From positions 248,001 to 312,000 of the forward strand of contig CALRBF010000001.1 of assembly GCA_943354045.1 (NCBI GenBank): a stretch of DNA of 64,000 nucleotides, in the 5' to 3' direction. Source of the stretch: Parcubacteria group bacterium. Its GTDB lineage: Bacteria; Patescibacteria; Paceibacteria; SW-4-49-11. A program made the position numbers and the translations under genes. The notes below the pieces were generated by a model. The model searched no databases. It worked only from the letters and a program-made list of their open reading frames with translations, and had not been told where the DNA came from. Of this stretch, positions 50,757 to 60,495 are shown piece by piece (the stretch's first letter is position 1; each line of letters opens with the position of its first letter).

Positions 50757-51274
50757 TTTTTCTTGGAGCTAGATTTTTTGATAGCAGGCTTGAGGAATGG
50801 GAGGAATAATAATGGAGATATAGTCCAAAATACCTGAAATGAATCTTTACTAAATAATGATTTTTCTATCGTATTAAGGATAGATTTGTCTTGAGTTTTG
50901 ATTACACTCAAGATATTGACAAGCAAAAGTCCCGCTACTGATACTCCAAATAATAAATTAAGTCCAAGATTTTTCTTTGATATGGAGAGTCCGCTGCCCA
51001 AAGCTGATATTTGCAAAGCCCAATTCACAATAAGAGAAAAAAGTATGAATAATACCGCATCCCCAGGTAAATTCCCTATTTTAGGAATATCCCAGGGAAA
51101 TACAGATACTACTACTTGTCCGATATACAGGGCGAGAGCTAAAATAAAAATATCTTTCACCCCTTTTTGATAAATATAAATGGAAAGTCCAATTATAAGT
51201 ACTATGCTAATCACAAAGTCTCCGGACAATGAGCTAAATGTTACTTTACCAAATAACGGTTCAAATGCATCCAT
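50753..51274 (-). CDS. Multi-pass membrane protein (173 aa), unknown function
   Basis: Four hydrophobic helices are visible (about 17-35, 41-60, 70-92, 105-123) and a fifth near 147-162, with a Lys/Ser-rich end. The general plan (short helices, FPWDIPKIGNLPGDAV loop) resembles CvpA-type proteins but I cannot assign it. Coupled to nrdR by a 4-nt overlap. Confidence 0.6.
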   Translation of the reverse strand: MDAFEPLFGKVTFSSLSGDFVISIVLIIGLSIYIYQKGVKDIFILALALYIGQVVVSVFPWDIPKIGNLPGDAVLFILFSLIVNWALQISALGSGLSISKKNLGLNLLFGVSVAGLLLVNILSVIKTQDKSILNTIEKSLFSKDSFQVFWTISPLLFLPFLKPAIKKSSSKKK

Positions 51275-51307
51275 ATTTTTATATACTTAAAGTTTAATTT
51301 AAGTATA

Positions 51308-52402
51308 TCATATTCCTTCAGATTGCAAATCTTTTAGCAATTGTTGTGCTCGGCGAGATAAATGTTTTGGGGTAATAATTCTCACCGTTACAAACATATC
51401 TCCTTTACCTCGGCTTTGTAAATGAGGCATACCTTTTTCCCGAATACGGAATATTTCACCTGATTGCGTAGATTTAGGAATTTTTAAATTCAATTCTCCT
51501 GCTAAAGTATTAATATCTACATCTCCCCCTAATGCCGCTGTGGTATATACTATATCTTGTGTATAATAAATATCATAGCCTCGTCTTTCGAATTGTTTAT
51601 GTTTTTTTACTCTGATATGAACATAAATATTTCCAGCTCTACCCCCAGCTGATGCTTCTCCCGCTCCTCGCATTTCTAGGGTTTGCCCATCGGATATTCC
51701 TTCTGGCACTGTGATTTCAATAGATTTACGCTGTTTCTTGACACCCTTTCCCTGACAACTTTTACAAATAGATTCTGGAATTTCTCCTCTTCCCTGACAC
51801 GTATTACAGGTTTCTCTTTGGGCAAAATTTCCGAGCATAGTCCTCACTTGCCTCTCAACAAAGCCTTGTCCCCGACACTCAGTACATTGTTTCATTTTTT
51901 TATTCTGCGCTCCTGTTCCATCACAAGAATCACAAGCTATATTCAAATCTAATTCGACTGATTTAGATATACCACTATAAGCTTCTTCTAAGCTAATTTC
52001 TACCTCTAATTGTATATCGCGGCCTCTGGCTTGACCCTGAGAGCGACTTCGCCCATTTCCTCCAAATACATCAGAGAAAACATCTTCAAATCCTCCCCCA
52101 AAAGAAAATCCAGATTGCCCAAATAAATCTTCAAAAGAAAAACCTTGAGCATTTCCATATCCTCCGAATCCACCAGCACCACCTCCAGCTTGCTGATAAT
52201 TGGAGCCAAATTGATTATATTGTTGACGCTTTTGAGGGTCACTAAGAGTCTGATAAGCCTCATTTACTTCTTTAAACTTAGCCTCATTTCCACCTTTTTT
52301 ATCTGGATGATAGGTGTGAGCAAGTTTGCGATACGCTTTTTTTATCTCAGCATCATTGGCATCCTTGGATACTCCCAAAATGTCATAATAATCTTTTGCC
52401 AT
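51308..52402 (-). CDS. dnaJ: Chaperone DnaJ
   Basis: DnaJ delivers unfolded proteins to DnaK and stimulates its ATPase. It has the J domain with HPD at 32-34 and a Gly/Phe-rich linker. Four CxxCxGxG zinc repeats follow (CDSCDGTG, CTECRGQG, CNTCQGRG, CKSCQGKG), then the two C-terminal beta domains (VPEGISDGQTLEMRGAGEAS). Length 364. dnaK and grpE are not in the window. Confidence 0.97.
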   Translation of the reverse strand: MAKDYYDILGVSKDANDAEIKKAYRKLAHTYHPDKKGGNEAKFKEVNEAYQTLSDPQKRQQYNQFGSNYQQAGGGAGGFGGYGNAQGFSFEDLFGQSGFSFGGGFEDVFSDVFGGNGRSRSQGQARGRDIQLEVEISLEEAYSGISKSVELDLNIACDSCDGTGAQNKKMKQCTECRGQGFVERQVRTMLGNFAQRETCNTCQGRGEIPESICKSCQGKGVKKQRKSIEITVPEGISDGQTLEMRGAGEASAGGRAGNIYVHIRVKKHKQFERRGYDIYYTQDIVYTTAALGGDVDINTLAGELNLKIPKSTQSGEIFRIREKGMPHLQSRGKGDMFVTVRIITPKHLSRRAQQLLKDLQSEGI

Positions 52403-52469
52403 TACCTTTATTCTAATTAATAATTCTTGTATTATAGTATATCGTATTAGCAGTAATCTGTGAAGAGTG

Positions 52470-53393
52470 CTAAAGAATAATAGTCTCTTTTTCGATATTT
52501 TTGATATGCAGATTAATGAATTTATATTTTATTGCATTTTTATGAACAATATAAATTACGAATCTTATTCCTGTCTGATACCAGCCTACAAAGGGAATAA
52601 GGCTTAAAAACACTACAAAGGATACCAAAGCTCCCCAAATAGGACCACTCATCCAAGGTTTAAGGAATTTGTTGACATAACTAACAAATCCTTCTGCAAT
52701 CGGGGTATCCGGATTAAGAGAAATACCAAACTTTTCAGATAATGCAGTTACTTGCTGTTTGACTATTTCATCCTGATTAGTGACTTTGACTCCTAATGAC
52801 TGTTCTCTAATTTGTCCTTCTATATAATTACCCACAGAGCCTTGTATATTTACTCCAGGGGCAACTTCTTTTAATAGAGGGCTCAAAGCAGTAACTTGGC
52901 TTGAGATAAATGATTCATCTAATATAATTCCATTGGGATTTGTTTTGATTGTATTTCCATACACTAAAATAGAAGCTAACAGCATAAGCCAAATAACCAA
53001 TCCACTTGTGTGGGGAAGAATAATGGTCTTCGCTCGAAACTTAATATGATCTTTTTCACTGGTAATAATATTACGAGAAGTAGTTAATAATACTTCTATT
53101 CCTAAAAACAAAGTGGCAATTATCATACATTTTGTGATGATATCAAAAAACGGTATTAATACAAGTAAAGGTATACTATGTATGGCAATAAGAGTTTTGA
53201 TGTGTAAATAACTATCTTCAATACAAGAATACCAACCGAAAATCCCCACATATACTATTCCCCATATACTTGTGATGATAATACCCAGTAAACCCGCAAT
53301 ATAGCCACCTATTGTGAGGATAATACTACTTATTGTACAAAAAAATAATACCAATATTATTATTTCTATATAGAGAATTTTTTTATTTTGCAT
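52470..53393 (-). CDS. Multi-pass membrane protein (307 aa), unknown function
   Basis: Four or five helices occupy residues 7-150, then a soluble domain of about 80 residues (ESFISSQVTALSPLLKEVAP; DEIVKQQVTALSEKFGISLN). A last pair of helices (WGALVSFVVFLSLIPFVGWY) leads to a basic tail. The soluble part contains a repeated QVTALS motif. It lies just after mutL on the same strand (6 nt). I do not recognise the family. Confidence 0.6.
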   Translation of the reverse strand: MQNKKILYIEIIILVLFFCTISSIILTIGGYIAGLLGIIITSIWGIVYVGIFGWYSCIEDSYLHIKTLIAIHSIPLLVLIPFFDIITKCMIIATLFLGIEVLLTTSRNIITSEKDHIKFRAKTIILPHTSGLVIWLMLLASILVYGNTIKTNPNGIILDESFISSQVTALSPLLKEVAPGVNIQGSVGNYIEGQIREQSLGVKVTNQDEIVKQQVTALSEKFGISLNPDTPIAEGFVSYVNKFLKPWMSGPIWGALVSFVVFLSLIPFVGWYQTGIRFVIYIVHKNAIKYKFINLHIKNIEKETIIL

Positions 53394-53399
53394 ATATAT

Positions 53400-55172
53400 T
53401 TATCGTGAAAATTGTTTTTCAAACCAATCTTTATCTAATTGTACCATAGTTGGGCGTCCATGACAGCAAGCAAATCCAAAGTCTGTCTTGGAGGCATCTT
53501 TAATCAAAGATTCTATTTCAGGCACTGTCATACTATAGCCTGCTTTGATAGCAGATTTACAGGCTACTGTCTTTAATAATTCTACTCTTAGCTCTTTGAT
53601 GTCTGTAGTATGACCTCTTTCTTGAATAAGAGCAATAAGCCCTGCAATATACTCTTCTGCTTTTTGTGTTTTGGCAAGGAATACTGGTATTGCTCGAATA
53701 ATAATTTCAGCAGCTCCAAAATCATCAACCTCAAATCCTGGTAATTGAGATAATACTTCAATAGTTATATCTTTTTCTGATTGGGGCACATTATGTGCAA
53801 TAGGGAATAATAATTGTTGAGAAGCCACGGGGTTATCTTGGCTCATCAATTGCTCTAGTATAACTTTTTCATGAACTGCATGTTGATCCAGAATCATAAT
53901 CCCTTGCTGATTTGGGTATACAATATAAGTGTCAAAAATATGAAGATATTGAGGTTTTTCCACTTCAGCTTCTAGTAATTCTCTAAAATTAGGTTTGAGT
54001 TTTTCAAAAGAATATTCATCTTTTGTATTATGTTGTTTGTGACGATACTCAGCAATATGGGGTTCTGATATATGAGAGGTTTGTGTTCGCTCTTTTAGGT
54101 GATAACCTTCAAAGGGCTTATCTGAAGAGGGTTTTGGTATATAGTTTGAGTTGGTCGGAGCATTAAAGGCGGGGGATTTTGGTTTTAAAACTACTTCAAA
54201 AGCTGATTTTTGCAAAGTATCTCGTATAATATATTTTACTGCTTGAAATATAGCTCTCTCATCTATGAATTTTACCTCTGTTTTACGAGGATGTACATTT
54301 ACATCTACTGCTTCTGAGGGAATGGACAATGATACAAAGGCAAATGGATAATGACCAACTTCTAACATAGTATCAAAACCTTGCTGTATGGCTTTGGTGA
54401 GCAATGGCTGTATAACCGGTCTATTATTGACAAATATATGATATTGAGGAGATTTTTTAGAAATACGAGGATGTCCAATAAAACCTCTTGCCTGTATATT
54501 GGCTCCTACCGAATCAAGGGGAAGTAAATATTCTGATTCTTGTACTTTCAAAATTGCTATCACTCGAGACAAGGCATCGCTCGAACTAACATTAATAATT
54601 TCTCTTTTTTGAGAAGTATATATAAAAGATATCTCAGGATGTACTAAAGCAATTTCCTCAATAATACGGGTAATATGAGCAAGTTCGGTATTATGCGTTT
54701 TGAGAAATTTTTTGCGAGCAGGGACATTATAAAAGAGATTCCGAATAATAATAGTAGTACCAGTATTATGTTTGGCAACTTGTTTAATCTCATCGGTATG
54801 AGGATTATATTGATATCCAGTCTCTTCTGTAGCGGTGCGTGTAATAAGTTCAACTTGAGCCACTGCCTGAATACTGGAGAGGGCCTCTCCTCGAAACCCC
54901 ATAGTAGATAATGTTTGTAAATCCTCTATGCTCTGGATTTTGCTGGTAGCATGTCTTTGAAATACTTTATCAAAATCAGCCTTTTCAATACCAATACCAT
55001 TATCTTTTATACTAATTTCCGTAAGTCCCGCATCTAATATATCAATACTAATATCAGTTGCTCCTGCATCGAGGGAGTTTTCAATTAATTCTTTTACAAT
55101 AGAAGCTGGTCTCTCCACAACCTCTCCTGCCGCAATTTGATTAATTATGTGTTTGGGTAATAATTGTATCAT
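53400..55172 (-). CDS. mutL: DNA mismatch repair protein MutL, endonuclease type
   Basis: MutL links mismatch recognition to strand removal. The GHKL ATPase is intact: ENSLDAGATD (31-40), DNGIGI (57-62) and GFRGEALSS (92-100). The C-terminal domain has the endonuclease motif DQHAVHEKVILE (DQHA-x2-E-x4-E) and the CCHGRPTMV element, so this MutL should nick DNA itself, as in bacteria without MutH. Length 590. It overlaps mutS by 4 nt. Confidence 0.96.
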   Translation of the reverse strand: MIQLLPKHIINQIAAGEVVERPASIVKELIENSLDAGATDISIDILDAGLTEISIKDNGIGIEKADFDKVFQRHATSKIQSIEDLQTLSTMGFRGEALSSIQAVAQVELITRTATEETGYQYNPHTDEIKQVAKHNTGTTIIIRNLFYNVPARKKFLKTHNTELAHITRIIEEIALVHPEISFIYTSQKREIINVSSSDALSRVIAILKVQESEYLLPLDSVGANIQARGFIGHPRISKKSPQYHIFVNNRPVIQPLLTKAIQQGFDTMLEVGHYPFAFVSLSIPSEAVDVNVHPRKTEVKFIDERAIFQAVKYIIRDTLQKSAFEVVLKPKSPAFNAPTNSNYIPKPSSDKPFEGYHLKERTQTSHISEPHIAEYRHKQHNTKDEYSFEKLKPNFRELLEAEVEKPQYLHIFDTYIVYPNQQGIMILDQHAVHEKVILEQLMSQDNPVASQQLLFPIAHNVPQSEKDITIEVLSQLPGFEVDDFGAAEIIIRAIPVFLAKTQKAEEYIAGLIALIQERGHTTDIKELRVELLKTVACKSAIKAGYSMTVPEIESLIKDASKTDFGFACCHGRPTMVQLDKDWFEKQFSR

Positions 55173-57718
55173 AATGAATTTTTCTCTTGTAATGTGGCCA
55201 ATATACTCAAAGCCTCCAGCGGGGTAATATCATTGAGATTATATGAATGAATATCGTGTAATAATGCTTTATATTTAGAAATATCAGGATGAGGAGTTAT
55301 AATAGGCTGACTAGGGGTACTCGGCAAAAAAGATATTTGAGATTTTTTTTGCTCATATTGGTCTAAAGCTTTCTTTGCTAATTCTAACACATCAGAGGGA
55401 AATCCTGCTAACTGGGCTATTGCAATTCCATAGCTTTTATCTGCTCCACCCTTTTCAATACGGTGCAGGAACACAATATCTCCATTTGATTCTTGAATTT
55501 TTACCTGATAATTAACCACGCCCTTAAATTCACTTTCCAGCCCTAATAACTCATGATAATGTGTCGCAAATAGAGTTCTGGCTCTGATAGTATTATGAAT
55601 ATATTCAATTAGTCCGCGTGCTATACTCATTCCATCATAGGTAGAAGTACCTCTACCCACTTCATCCAGAATAATCAAACTCAAGTCTGTTGCATTATGC
55701 AAAATATTTGCAACTTCCAACATCTCCACCATAAAGGTACTTTGACCCTCTCCCATATTGTCTGAAGCCCCAACTCGGGTAAATATTCTATCCACGATAC
55801 CAATACGAGCTTGTTGAGCTGGGACATAATAGCCCATTTGAGCCAATAATACAATTAATGCAATTTGCCTAATATAAGTCGACTTCCCCCCCATATTAGG
55901 GCCCGTGATTAGCATCAGAGAATGATTAGGCTCAGTGAGTTCACAGTGATTGGGAATATATTCTGATACAATTTGCTCTAATACCGGATGGCGGCCAGAT
56001 TCTATCTCAATATTTTTATCATTATGTATTTGAGGTCTTGTATATTTCCAGTTTATCGCAAGTTCAGCTCCTGATTGTATACAGTCAATATAGGCAATAG
56101 CCTCTGATATGGTATATATTTCATTTACATATTGCAGAATTAATTGTCGAAGCTCCTCGAATATAATTTGCTCTTGGGCCAAGAGATCAGCCTCTGAGGC
56201 TAATATTTTTTCTTCAAATTCTTTGAGTTCTGGCGTAATATATCTCTCGGCATTAGCTAATGTTTGTTTTTTGATATAATCATCAGGGAGACTAATTTGT
56301 TTATAGGCATTACTAATTTCAATATAATAGCCAAATACCTTATTATATTTTACTTTGAGGGAATTAATACCTGATCTTTGTTGTTCGCGAGCTTGAAAAT
56401 CTAATAACCAATCCTTACCTCCCTGACTCAGATCGAGCAAAGCATCAATATCATCCCGATATCCTCTTGCAACAAAACCACCATCACGGGCAAGTAATGG
56501 GACGCTCTCCTGTAAAGCCTTGCTAAGTTCCTCTCTTAGAGGCTGTAATTCTCGTATAGCCTTAGTCGCTAATTGAGTATAATCTTCGATATCGATATTC
56601 AATATATTCTCAATATAATTAAAACTTTGATTCAAGAGCAACATATCTCTTGGGCCTCCCACATTACTAGAAAGCCGAGCCAATAATCTTTCAATATCTG
56701 CAATAGAGACACATATTCCTCTTATCTCTTGTCTTTTGGCAGTATTCTCAACATAACCTGAGATATGATTTTGCCTTAATTCAATATGATGTATATCAAG
56801 AAGAGGGTTAAGTATCCATTGACGCAATAATCGTATACCGAGTGCAGTCTTGGTATAATTAATAGCCTGATAAAAACTTTTGGCCTTATTACTTGCCCGA
56901 TTAACCTGGAATAATTCTAAATTCTGTATTGTCTGAGCATCTAATTGCATATATTGAGATTGTCTCATTTCTTGTAATCGAGTAATATGCCTTAAATCCT
57001 CTTGTTGTGTATAGACAAGATAAGACAGCAGAGCCCCTGCTGGTATCAGTCTATTATCCTCAATATCAAACCCAAAGCCAGACATATTACTAATACCAAA
57101 ATGCTTAGTCAATACTTCCTCGGCTCTTGCTAATTCAAAATTCCAACGAGACTCTGAGACTATTTTTATCCCTAAATCCTGTATCAAATTGATAATATGA
57201 GCATTCTCTGGAATAATTACTTCTCTCACTTGCCTTGCCTTCAATATATCTCTTATCTCATTTTCCCCAAATTGACCTGTCTCAAATAATCCCGTACCCA
57301 AATCAGCAAAAGATACAAAAAACCCTTTTTTATTCTGATATATACTCGCAATATATCGTGATTCTGCCGATTCACCTTCTAGTAAAGCCGTACCAGGGGT
57401 AATAACCTTTACTACTTTACGAGGTACTAAACCCTTAATCTCTGAGGCATTGCCTTGTTGCTCACATATAGCCACTGAATATCCTGCCCGAATCAGCTTT
57501 TTGATATATTGAGCTGAAGAATGATAAGGGACTCCACACATCGGGATTACACCGTCCACCGTATTCTTCCGAGCAGTCAAGACTAAATCTAGAATAGGAG
57601 CTGCTAACTTCGCATCCTCACCAAACATTTCATAAAAATCCCCTAGGCGAAAAAACAAAATATCATTAGGATATGCCTGTTTTAATTCATAGAATTGAGT
57701 CATCATCGGAGAAGGCAT
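55169..57718 (-). CDS. mutS: DNA mismatch repair protein MutS
   Basis: MutS finds mismatches. The N-terminal mismatch-reading Phe-x-Glu is present (DFYE, Phe28-Glu30). The ATPase part has Walker A ITGPNMGGKSTYIRQIALIV, the ASDNMGEGQSTFMVEMLEVA segment, Walker B LIILDEVGRGTSTYDGMSIA and ATHYHEL. The C-terminal dimer region (ISFLPSTPSQPIITPH) leads to a helix-turn-helix end. Length 849. Its TGA stop is one of the codons showing that UGA is read as stop here. Confidence 0.97.
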   Translation of the reverse strand: MPSPMMTQFYELKQAYPNDILFFRLGDFYEMFGEDAKLAAPILDLVLTARKNTVDGVIPMCGVPYHSSAQYIKKLIRAGYSVAICEQQGNASEIKGLVPRKVVKVITPGTALLEGESAESRYIASIYQNKKGFFVSFADLGTGLFETGQFGENEIRDILKARQVREVIIPENAHIINLIQDLGIKIVSESRWNFELARAEEVLTKHFGISNMSGFGFDIEDNRLIPAGALLSYLVYTQQEDLRHITRLQEMRQSQYMQLDAQTIQNLELFQVNRASNKAKSFYQAINYTKTALGIRLLRQWILNPLLDIHHIELRQNHISGYVENTAKRQEIRGICVSIADIERLLARLSSNVGGPRDMLLLNQSFNYIENILNIDIEDYTQLATKAIRELQPLREELSKALQESVPLLARDGGFVARGYRDDIDALLDLSQGGKDWLLDFQAREQQRSGINSLKVKYNKVFGYYIEISNAYKQISLPDDYIKKQTLANAERYITPELKEFEEKILASEADLLAQEQIIFEELRQLILQYVNEIYTISEAIAYIDCIQSGAELAINWKYTRPQIHNDKNIEIESGRHPVLEQIVSEYIPNHCELTEPNHSLMLITGPNMGGKSTYIRQIALIVLLAQMGYYVPAQQARIGIVDRIFTRVGASDNMGEGQSTFMVEMLEVANILHNATDLSLIILDEVGRGTSTYDGMSIARGLIEYIHNTIRARTLFATHYHELLGLESEFKGVVNYQVKIQESNGDIVFLHRIEKGGADKSYGIAIAQLAGFPSDVLELAKKALDQYEQKKSQISFLPSTPSQPIITPHPDISKYKALLHDIHSYNLNDITPLEALSILATLQEKNSL

Positions 57719-57781
57719 AACTTGCAGTCATTATCTTTATTATCACTATATCTATTATAGCAAATAATCCTAAAAGCTTCT

Positions 57782-57808
57782 AAAAAAAAACCCGCGATTG
57801 CACGCGGG
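57782..57808 (-). terminator. Terminator of the 57827-58273 gene
   Basis: On the minus strand CCCGCG and CGCGGG (57808-57791) with a six-base loop, followed by nine T. Confidence 0.8.
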
Positions 57809-57826
57809 GGGGGGTATCTGTCATCT

Positions 57827-58273
57827 TTATGTCACTATTTCAATTTTACCCACCCTTATCCATTCACAATCATTTGGACTAGGACAAATAGGGCCTCTCA
57901 TTCTTATTTGATACAAAAGATGTATTTTTATTTTTGCCCCAATGAATAAGAGTGACTTTTTCATTGACCCTGCCCCCGGACCCCATTTTGGGAGAATTCC
58001 TACTCTTGACTGATAATCAAAGTGTAAAATATCACTATCACTTAACTCCCACTCTTCAATAAATTTAATAATAATATACTCTGGAGGTTGTATATTAGCA
58101 CCTTCAAACTTTTGTTGAGAGTCATTAGAAATAGTTAAGGCCATTCTTCTATATTCCCTATCAAGTTTTGTAAGGATATAATCCAAACTGTACAATCTAC
58201 TAAAGTCTGATGAGTTGAAAATTACGAATTCTGCCTCCTCGAATACATCTATATCAGATTGAGAGTTAGCCAT
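57827..58273 (-). CDS. Hypothetical protein (148 aa), single gene
   Basis: I do not recognise it. It starts with an acidic helix (NSQSDIDVFEEAEFVIFNSS), has a middle with basic and aromatic residues (KFIEEWELSDSDILHFDYQS) and ends with GPICPSPNDCEWIRVGKIEI, where the two Cys could pair. No signal or membrane helix. AGGAGGG precedes the ATG by 5 nt, and that Shine-Dalgarno lies inside a small hairpin (ACCCT/AGGGT). It has its own promoter and terminator. Confidence 0.65.
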   Translation of the reverse strand: MANSQSDIDVFEEAEFVIFNSSDFSRLYSLDYILTKLDREYRRMALTISNDSQQKFEGANIQPPEYIIIKFIEEWELSDSDILHFDYQSRVGILPKWGPGAGSMKKSLLFIGAKIKIHLLYQIRMRGPICPSPNDCEWIRVGKIEIVT

Positions 58274-58343
58274 AATACCCTCCTCAGGGTGAAAATTGAA
58301 CCCTAGATTACTCTAGAGCCTGGACAAACAGAAACATATCATA

Positions 58344-58372
58344 TTTTTAAGCTTTTGTAAACTATCTGTCAA
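58344..58372 (-). promoter_or_regulatory. Promoter of the 57827-58273 gene
   Basis: On the minus strand TTGACA (58372-58367) and TAAAAA (58349-58344) with a 17-nt spacer. Confidence 0.5.
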
Positions 58373-58381
58373 ATTAAATTC

Positions 58382-58540
58382 TTCGTAGGGGCGACCTTTC
58401 AGTCGCCTGTGCTTTATAAAGATCATTTATTGCAGGAGACAAGAAAATACTGTCCTCCTTTGCCTGCCTGCGGTAGGCAGGCAGGCAAAGGAGGTGGATT
58501 GGGTTTCAGATTACATTTTATCCACCCTCCCCCTACGGGT
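58382..58540. repeat. Mosaic hairpin repeat, copy R8
   Basis: It begins TTCGTAGGGGCGACC and has GGCGACC/GTCGCC (58390-58407). Next comes a perfect 17-bp palindrome CCTCCTTTGCCTGCCTG / CAGGCAGGCAAAGGAGG at 58454-58494 (loop CGGTAGG), then ATCCACCCTCCCC. The palindrome is the longest in the window. The right end is not sharply defined. Confidence 0.8.
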
Positions 58541-58610
58541 ACTCCCTCCAAAGGGAGACAAAAACACAACTTCACGCAAACTCACACATGGCTCCGACTT
58601 TCGAGTCCTG

Positions 58611-58648
58611 AGCAATAGTCAAAACTGACTATTGCTTTTTATTTTATT
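58611..58648 (+). terminator. Strong plus-strand terminator
   Basis: AGCAATAGTCA and TGACTATTGCT (58611-58636) form an 11-bp stem with an AAAC loop, followed by TTTTATTTTATT. I see no real gene upstream; the short frame at 58409-58618 is mostly repeat. A small transcript from within 58500-58610 is possible. Confidence 0.7.
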
Positions 58649-58653
58649 CTTTG

Positions 58654-58738
58654 TACTAGGAGAGGGACTCGAACCCTCACAGTGTTTAATCACCGACGGA
58701 TTTTAAGTCCGTTGCGTCTACCATTCCGCCACCCTAGC
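58654..58738 (-). tRNA. tRNA-Leu (anticodon UAA)
   Basis: On the minus strand the acceptor GCTAGGG pairs with TCCTAGT (with G-U at both ends), the anticodon loop CTTAAAA gives TAA, and GGGTTCGAGTCC is the T arm. A long variable arm is present. CCA is not encoded, unlike tRNA-Leu(UAG) at 48734. Confidence 0.93.
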
Positions 58739-58832
58739 TGGTGTTTCACTATTGTACATTATTTCTATTTACTTGGCAAGATAATAGTTTTTTTATTTTC
58801 TCTATACTATCTATTGTTCTACATGGAACAGC

Positions 58833-59219
58833 TTAGTCAAGCCCTTCTAATATATTAGGATAAAAACGAATATAACTTTTACGATGACAATTATCCACAA
58901 TACAGCCAATAGCATCTATTGTAATATCCATATTCTCTAATTTCTGCTTCTGCACATAGATTAGAGCTCCTTTTTTGAGATGTTGTACCTTGCGTGGAGT
59001 AATATTATATATGGGGAATTCGAGGTTTTCCACAAGTTTTCCACATTTATACACAGTTTTCACTTCTATGATGTGGAGAACCTTATCCTTGCTCGCAATA
59101 ATATCGAGTTCAGATAATTTTCCTAGTCTGACATTCTGATCAATAATTTCAAACCCCTTAGATAATAAAAACTTTATTGCCAATCTCTCCCCAAGACTAC
59201 CTTTATCTTTTGTATCCAT
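58833..59219 (-). CDS. yraN: UPF0102/YraN-family nuclease-like protein (128 aa)
   Basis: The restriction-endonuclease-like core is seen in GSLGERLAIKFLLSKGFEII, SELDIIASKDKVLHIIEVKT, with Glu-Leu-Asp and Glu-Val-Lys catalytic-type residues. YraN family members are small and of uncertain role, often linked to DNA uptake or repair. The gene overlaps the start of the O-antigen-ligase-like gene stop by 17 nt. Confidence 0.85.
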   Translation of the reverse strand: MDTKDKGSLGERLAIKFLLSKGFEIIDQNVRLGKLSELDIIASKDKVLHIIEVKTVYKCGKLVENLEFPIYNITPRKVQHLKKGALIYVQKQKLENMDITIDAIGCIVDNCHRKSYIRFYPNILEGLD

Positions 59220-60462
59220 AAATTCTTGTATAATACTCTAATATAATAATCGTAATAAGCAAAACCATCCCCACAAACCCAATTTCACTCCATATTAAGA
59301 GAAAAATATTATGCACAGGTTCATATTGCCAGAATTCTCTACCCACATCTGGGAGACTAGCAACATATTGCCCCAAACCAATACCCCAAAACCAATTATT
59401 TTGAATTATTTGCCAAGCATCTTCTATATAATAGATTCTTTTAGATATTGTCGCAACAATTTGAGTATAAGGGATAATTAAAGTAATCAAGAGACTTCCC
59501 ACAATAATAGCTCTCCACGTGATTCTCCCTATACTTCTCATATTGTTTTGAAATTGTTCCATATGGAACAATTGAGAGTTTCTCAACATTGTCAAATATA
59601 TTACATCTAGCGGAATAATAAGTATGAGAGCCACCTTAGAGAATGTTAGCAGAATAATACTATGTAAGACCAAAATACTTAATTGGGTAAACCATCGGGG
59701 AAATTGAATACTTTTCCCATATCCAATATATAGTCCCGTGATTATTGCAATTACAAAAGCCTGTATCGATGTAATAAGATAATGATCAATAAATCCAGCG
59801 AAAACCAATATTAGACCATATACTATACTGGCTTGCTTTCGGGTAAACATCGCAATATATACTATAAGCAAAGCCATCAAAGCCGCAAAGGCGAGTATAT
59901 TAGGATGAGGGAAAGTTCCATAAGCTCGAATAAAAACACCCCCATTAATTATTGTTTTGGATATTCCTGCTAAAAGCGGGGATAATGCCGGCTCTACAAC
60001 TAATGGCAAATTAAGATTTTTTTGTAATATTATCTGCATTATTGCAATAAGACTTTGTCCCAGCATCCCAATAACAAAACCCTGCGCAATAAAGGCTAAA
60101 GATTTGGCCCAATTTTGTAATCGAGATATATACCAGACAATACTTATTCCCAAATAAAACCTAAGTCCATAAACCCAGCTTATAAGCGGGTATTCAGCAA
60201 ATATTCCCCGTAAAAATATATAGGAAAACAGAATTACCCACAACTTATCCACAATACTACCATAACTAAATGGGAGTTTTTTGGTTATAAATATCAAATA
60301 CCCCCATATCAAAAAAAGTAATATATCGAGGCTATACCAATATATCGTAAGATAGGGAGAAATAACTCCTTGTAAGGGGTAACTCACAAGAGTTGTACGT
60401 ATTAAAAAGGGAATACTAATTCCTATTAATCCCAATACTATTGGTATACTTGCCTTTTTCAT
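59203..60462 (-). CDS. O-antigen ligase-like membrane protein (419 aa)
   Basis: About ten hydrophobic helices, with the characteristic outer loop AYGTFPHPNILAFAALMALL and, in the last third, GIGLGQYVASLPDV and EPVHNIFLLIWSEIGFVGMV. These are the Wzy/WaaL signatures (glycan polymerase or ligase). The substrate is unknown; Patescibacteria lack typical LPS, so it more likely joins glycan to protein or another carrier. The first residues form a signal-anchor. Confidence 0.8.
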   Translation of the reverse strand: MKKASIPIVLGLIGISIPFLIRTTLVSYPLQGVISPYLTIYWYSLDILLFLIWGYLIFITKKLPFSYGSIVDKLWVILFSYIFLRGIFAEYPLISWVYGLRFYLGISIVWYISRLQNWAKSLAFIAQGFVIGMLGQSLIAIMQIILQKNLNLPLVVEPALSPLLAGISKTIINGGVFIRAYGTFPHPNILAFAALMALLIVYIAMFTRKQASIVYGLILVFAGFIDHYLITSIQAFVIAIITGLYIGYGKSIQFPRWFTQLSILVLHSIILLTFSKVALILIIPLDVIYLTMLRNSQLFHMEQFQNNMRSIGRITWRAIIVGSLLITLIIPYTQIVATISKRIYYIEDAWQIIQNNWFWGIGLGQYVASLPDVGREFWQYEPVHNIFLLIWSEIGFVGMVLLITIIILEYYTRIYGYKR

Positions 60463-60495
60463 CTCTTTTCTTTATCGATATTCAGTATTTCTGTA

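Noticed and set aside
55169..57718. Possible UGA = glycine recoding, as in Gracilibacteria and Absconditabacteria
   Set aside because: mutS and the 29637 gene end in TGA at the expected family length or at a terminator, and no conserved gene needs TGA read through.
58409..58618. Plus-strand frame of 69 codons
   Set aside because: Its first half is translated repeat R8 and its stop lies in the stem of a terminator; no promoter or ribosome binding site was seen.
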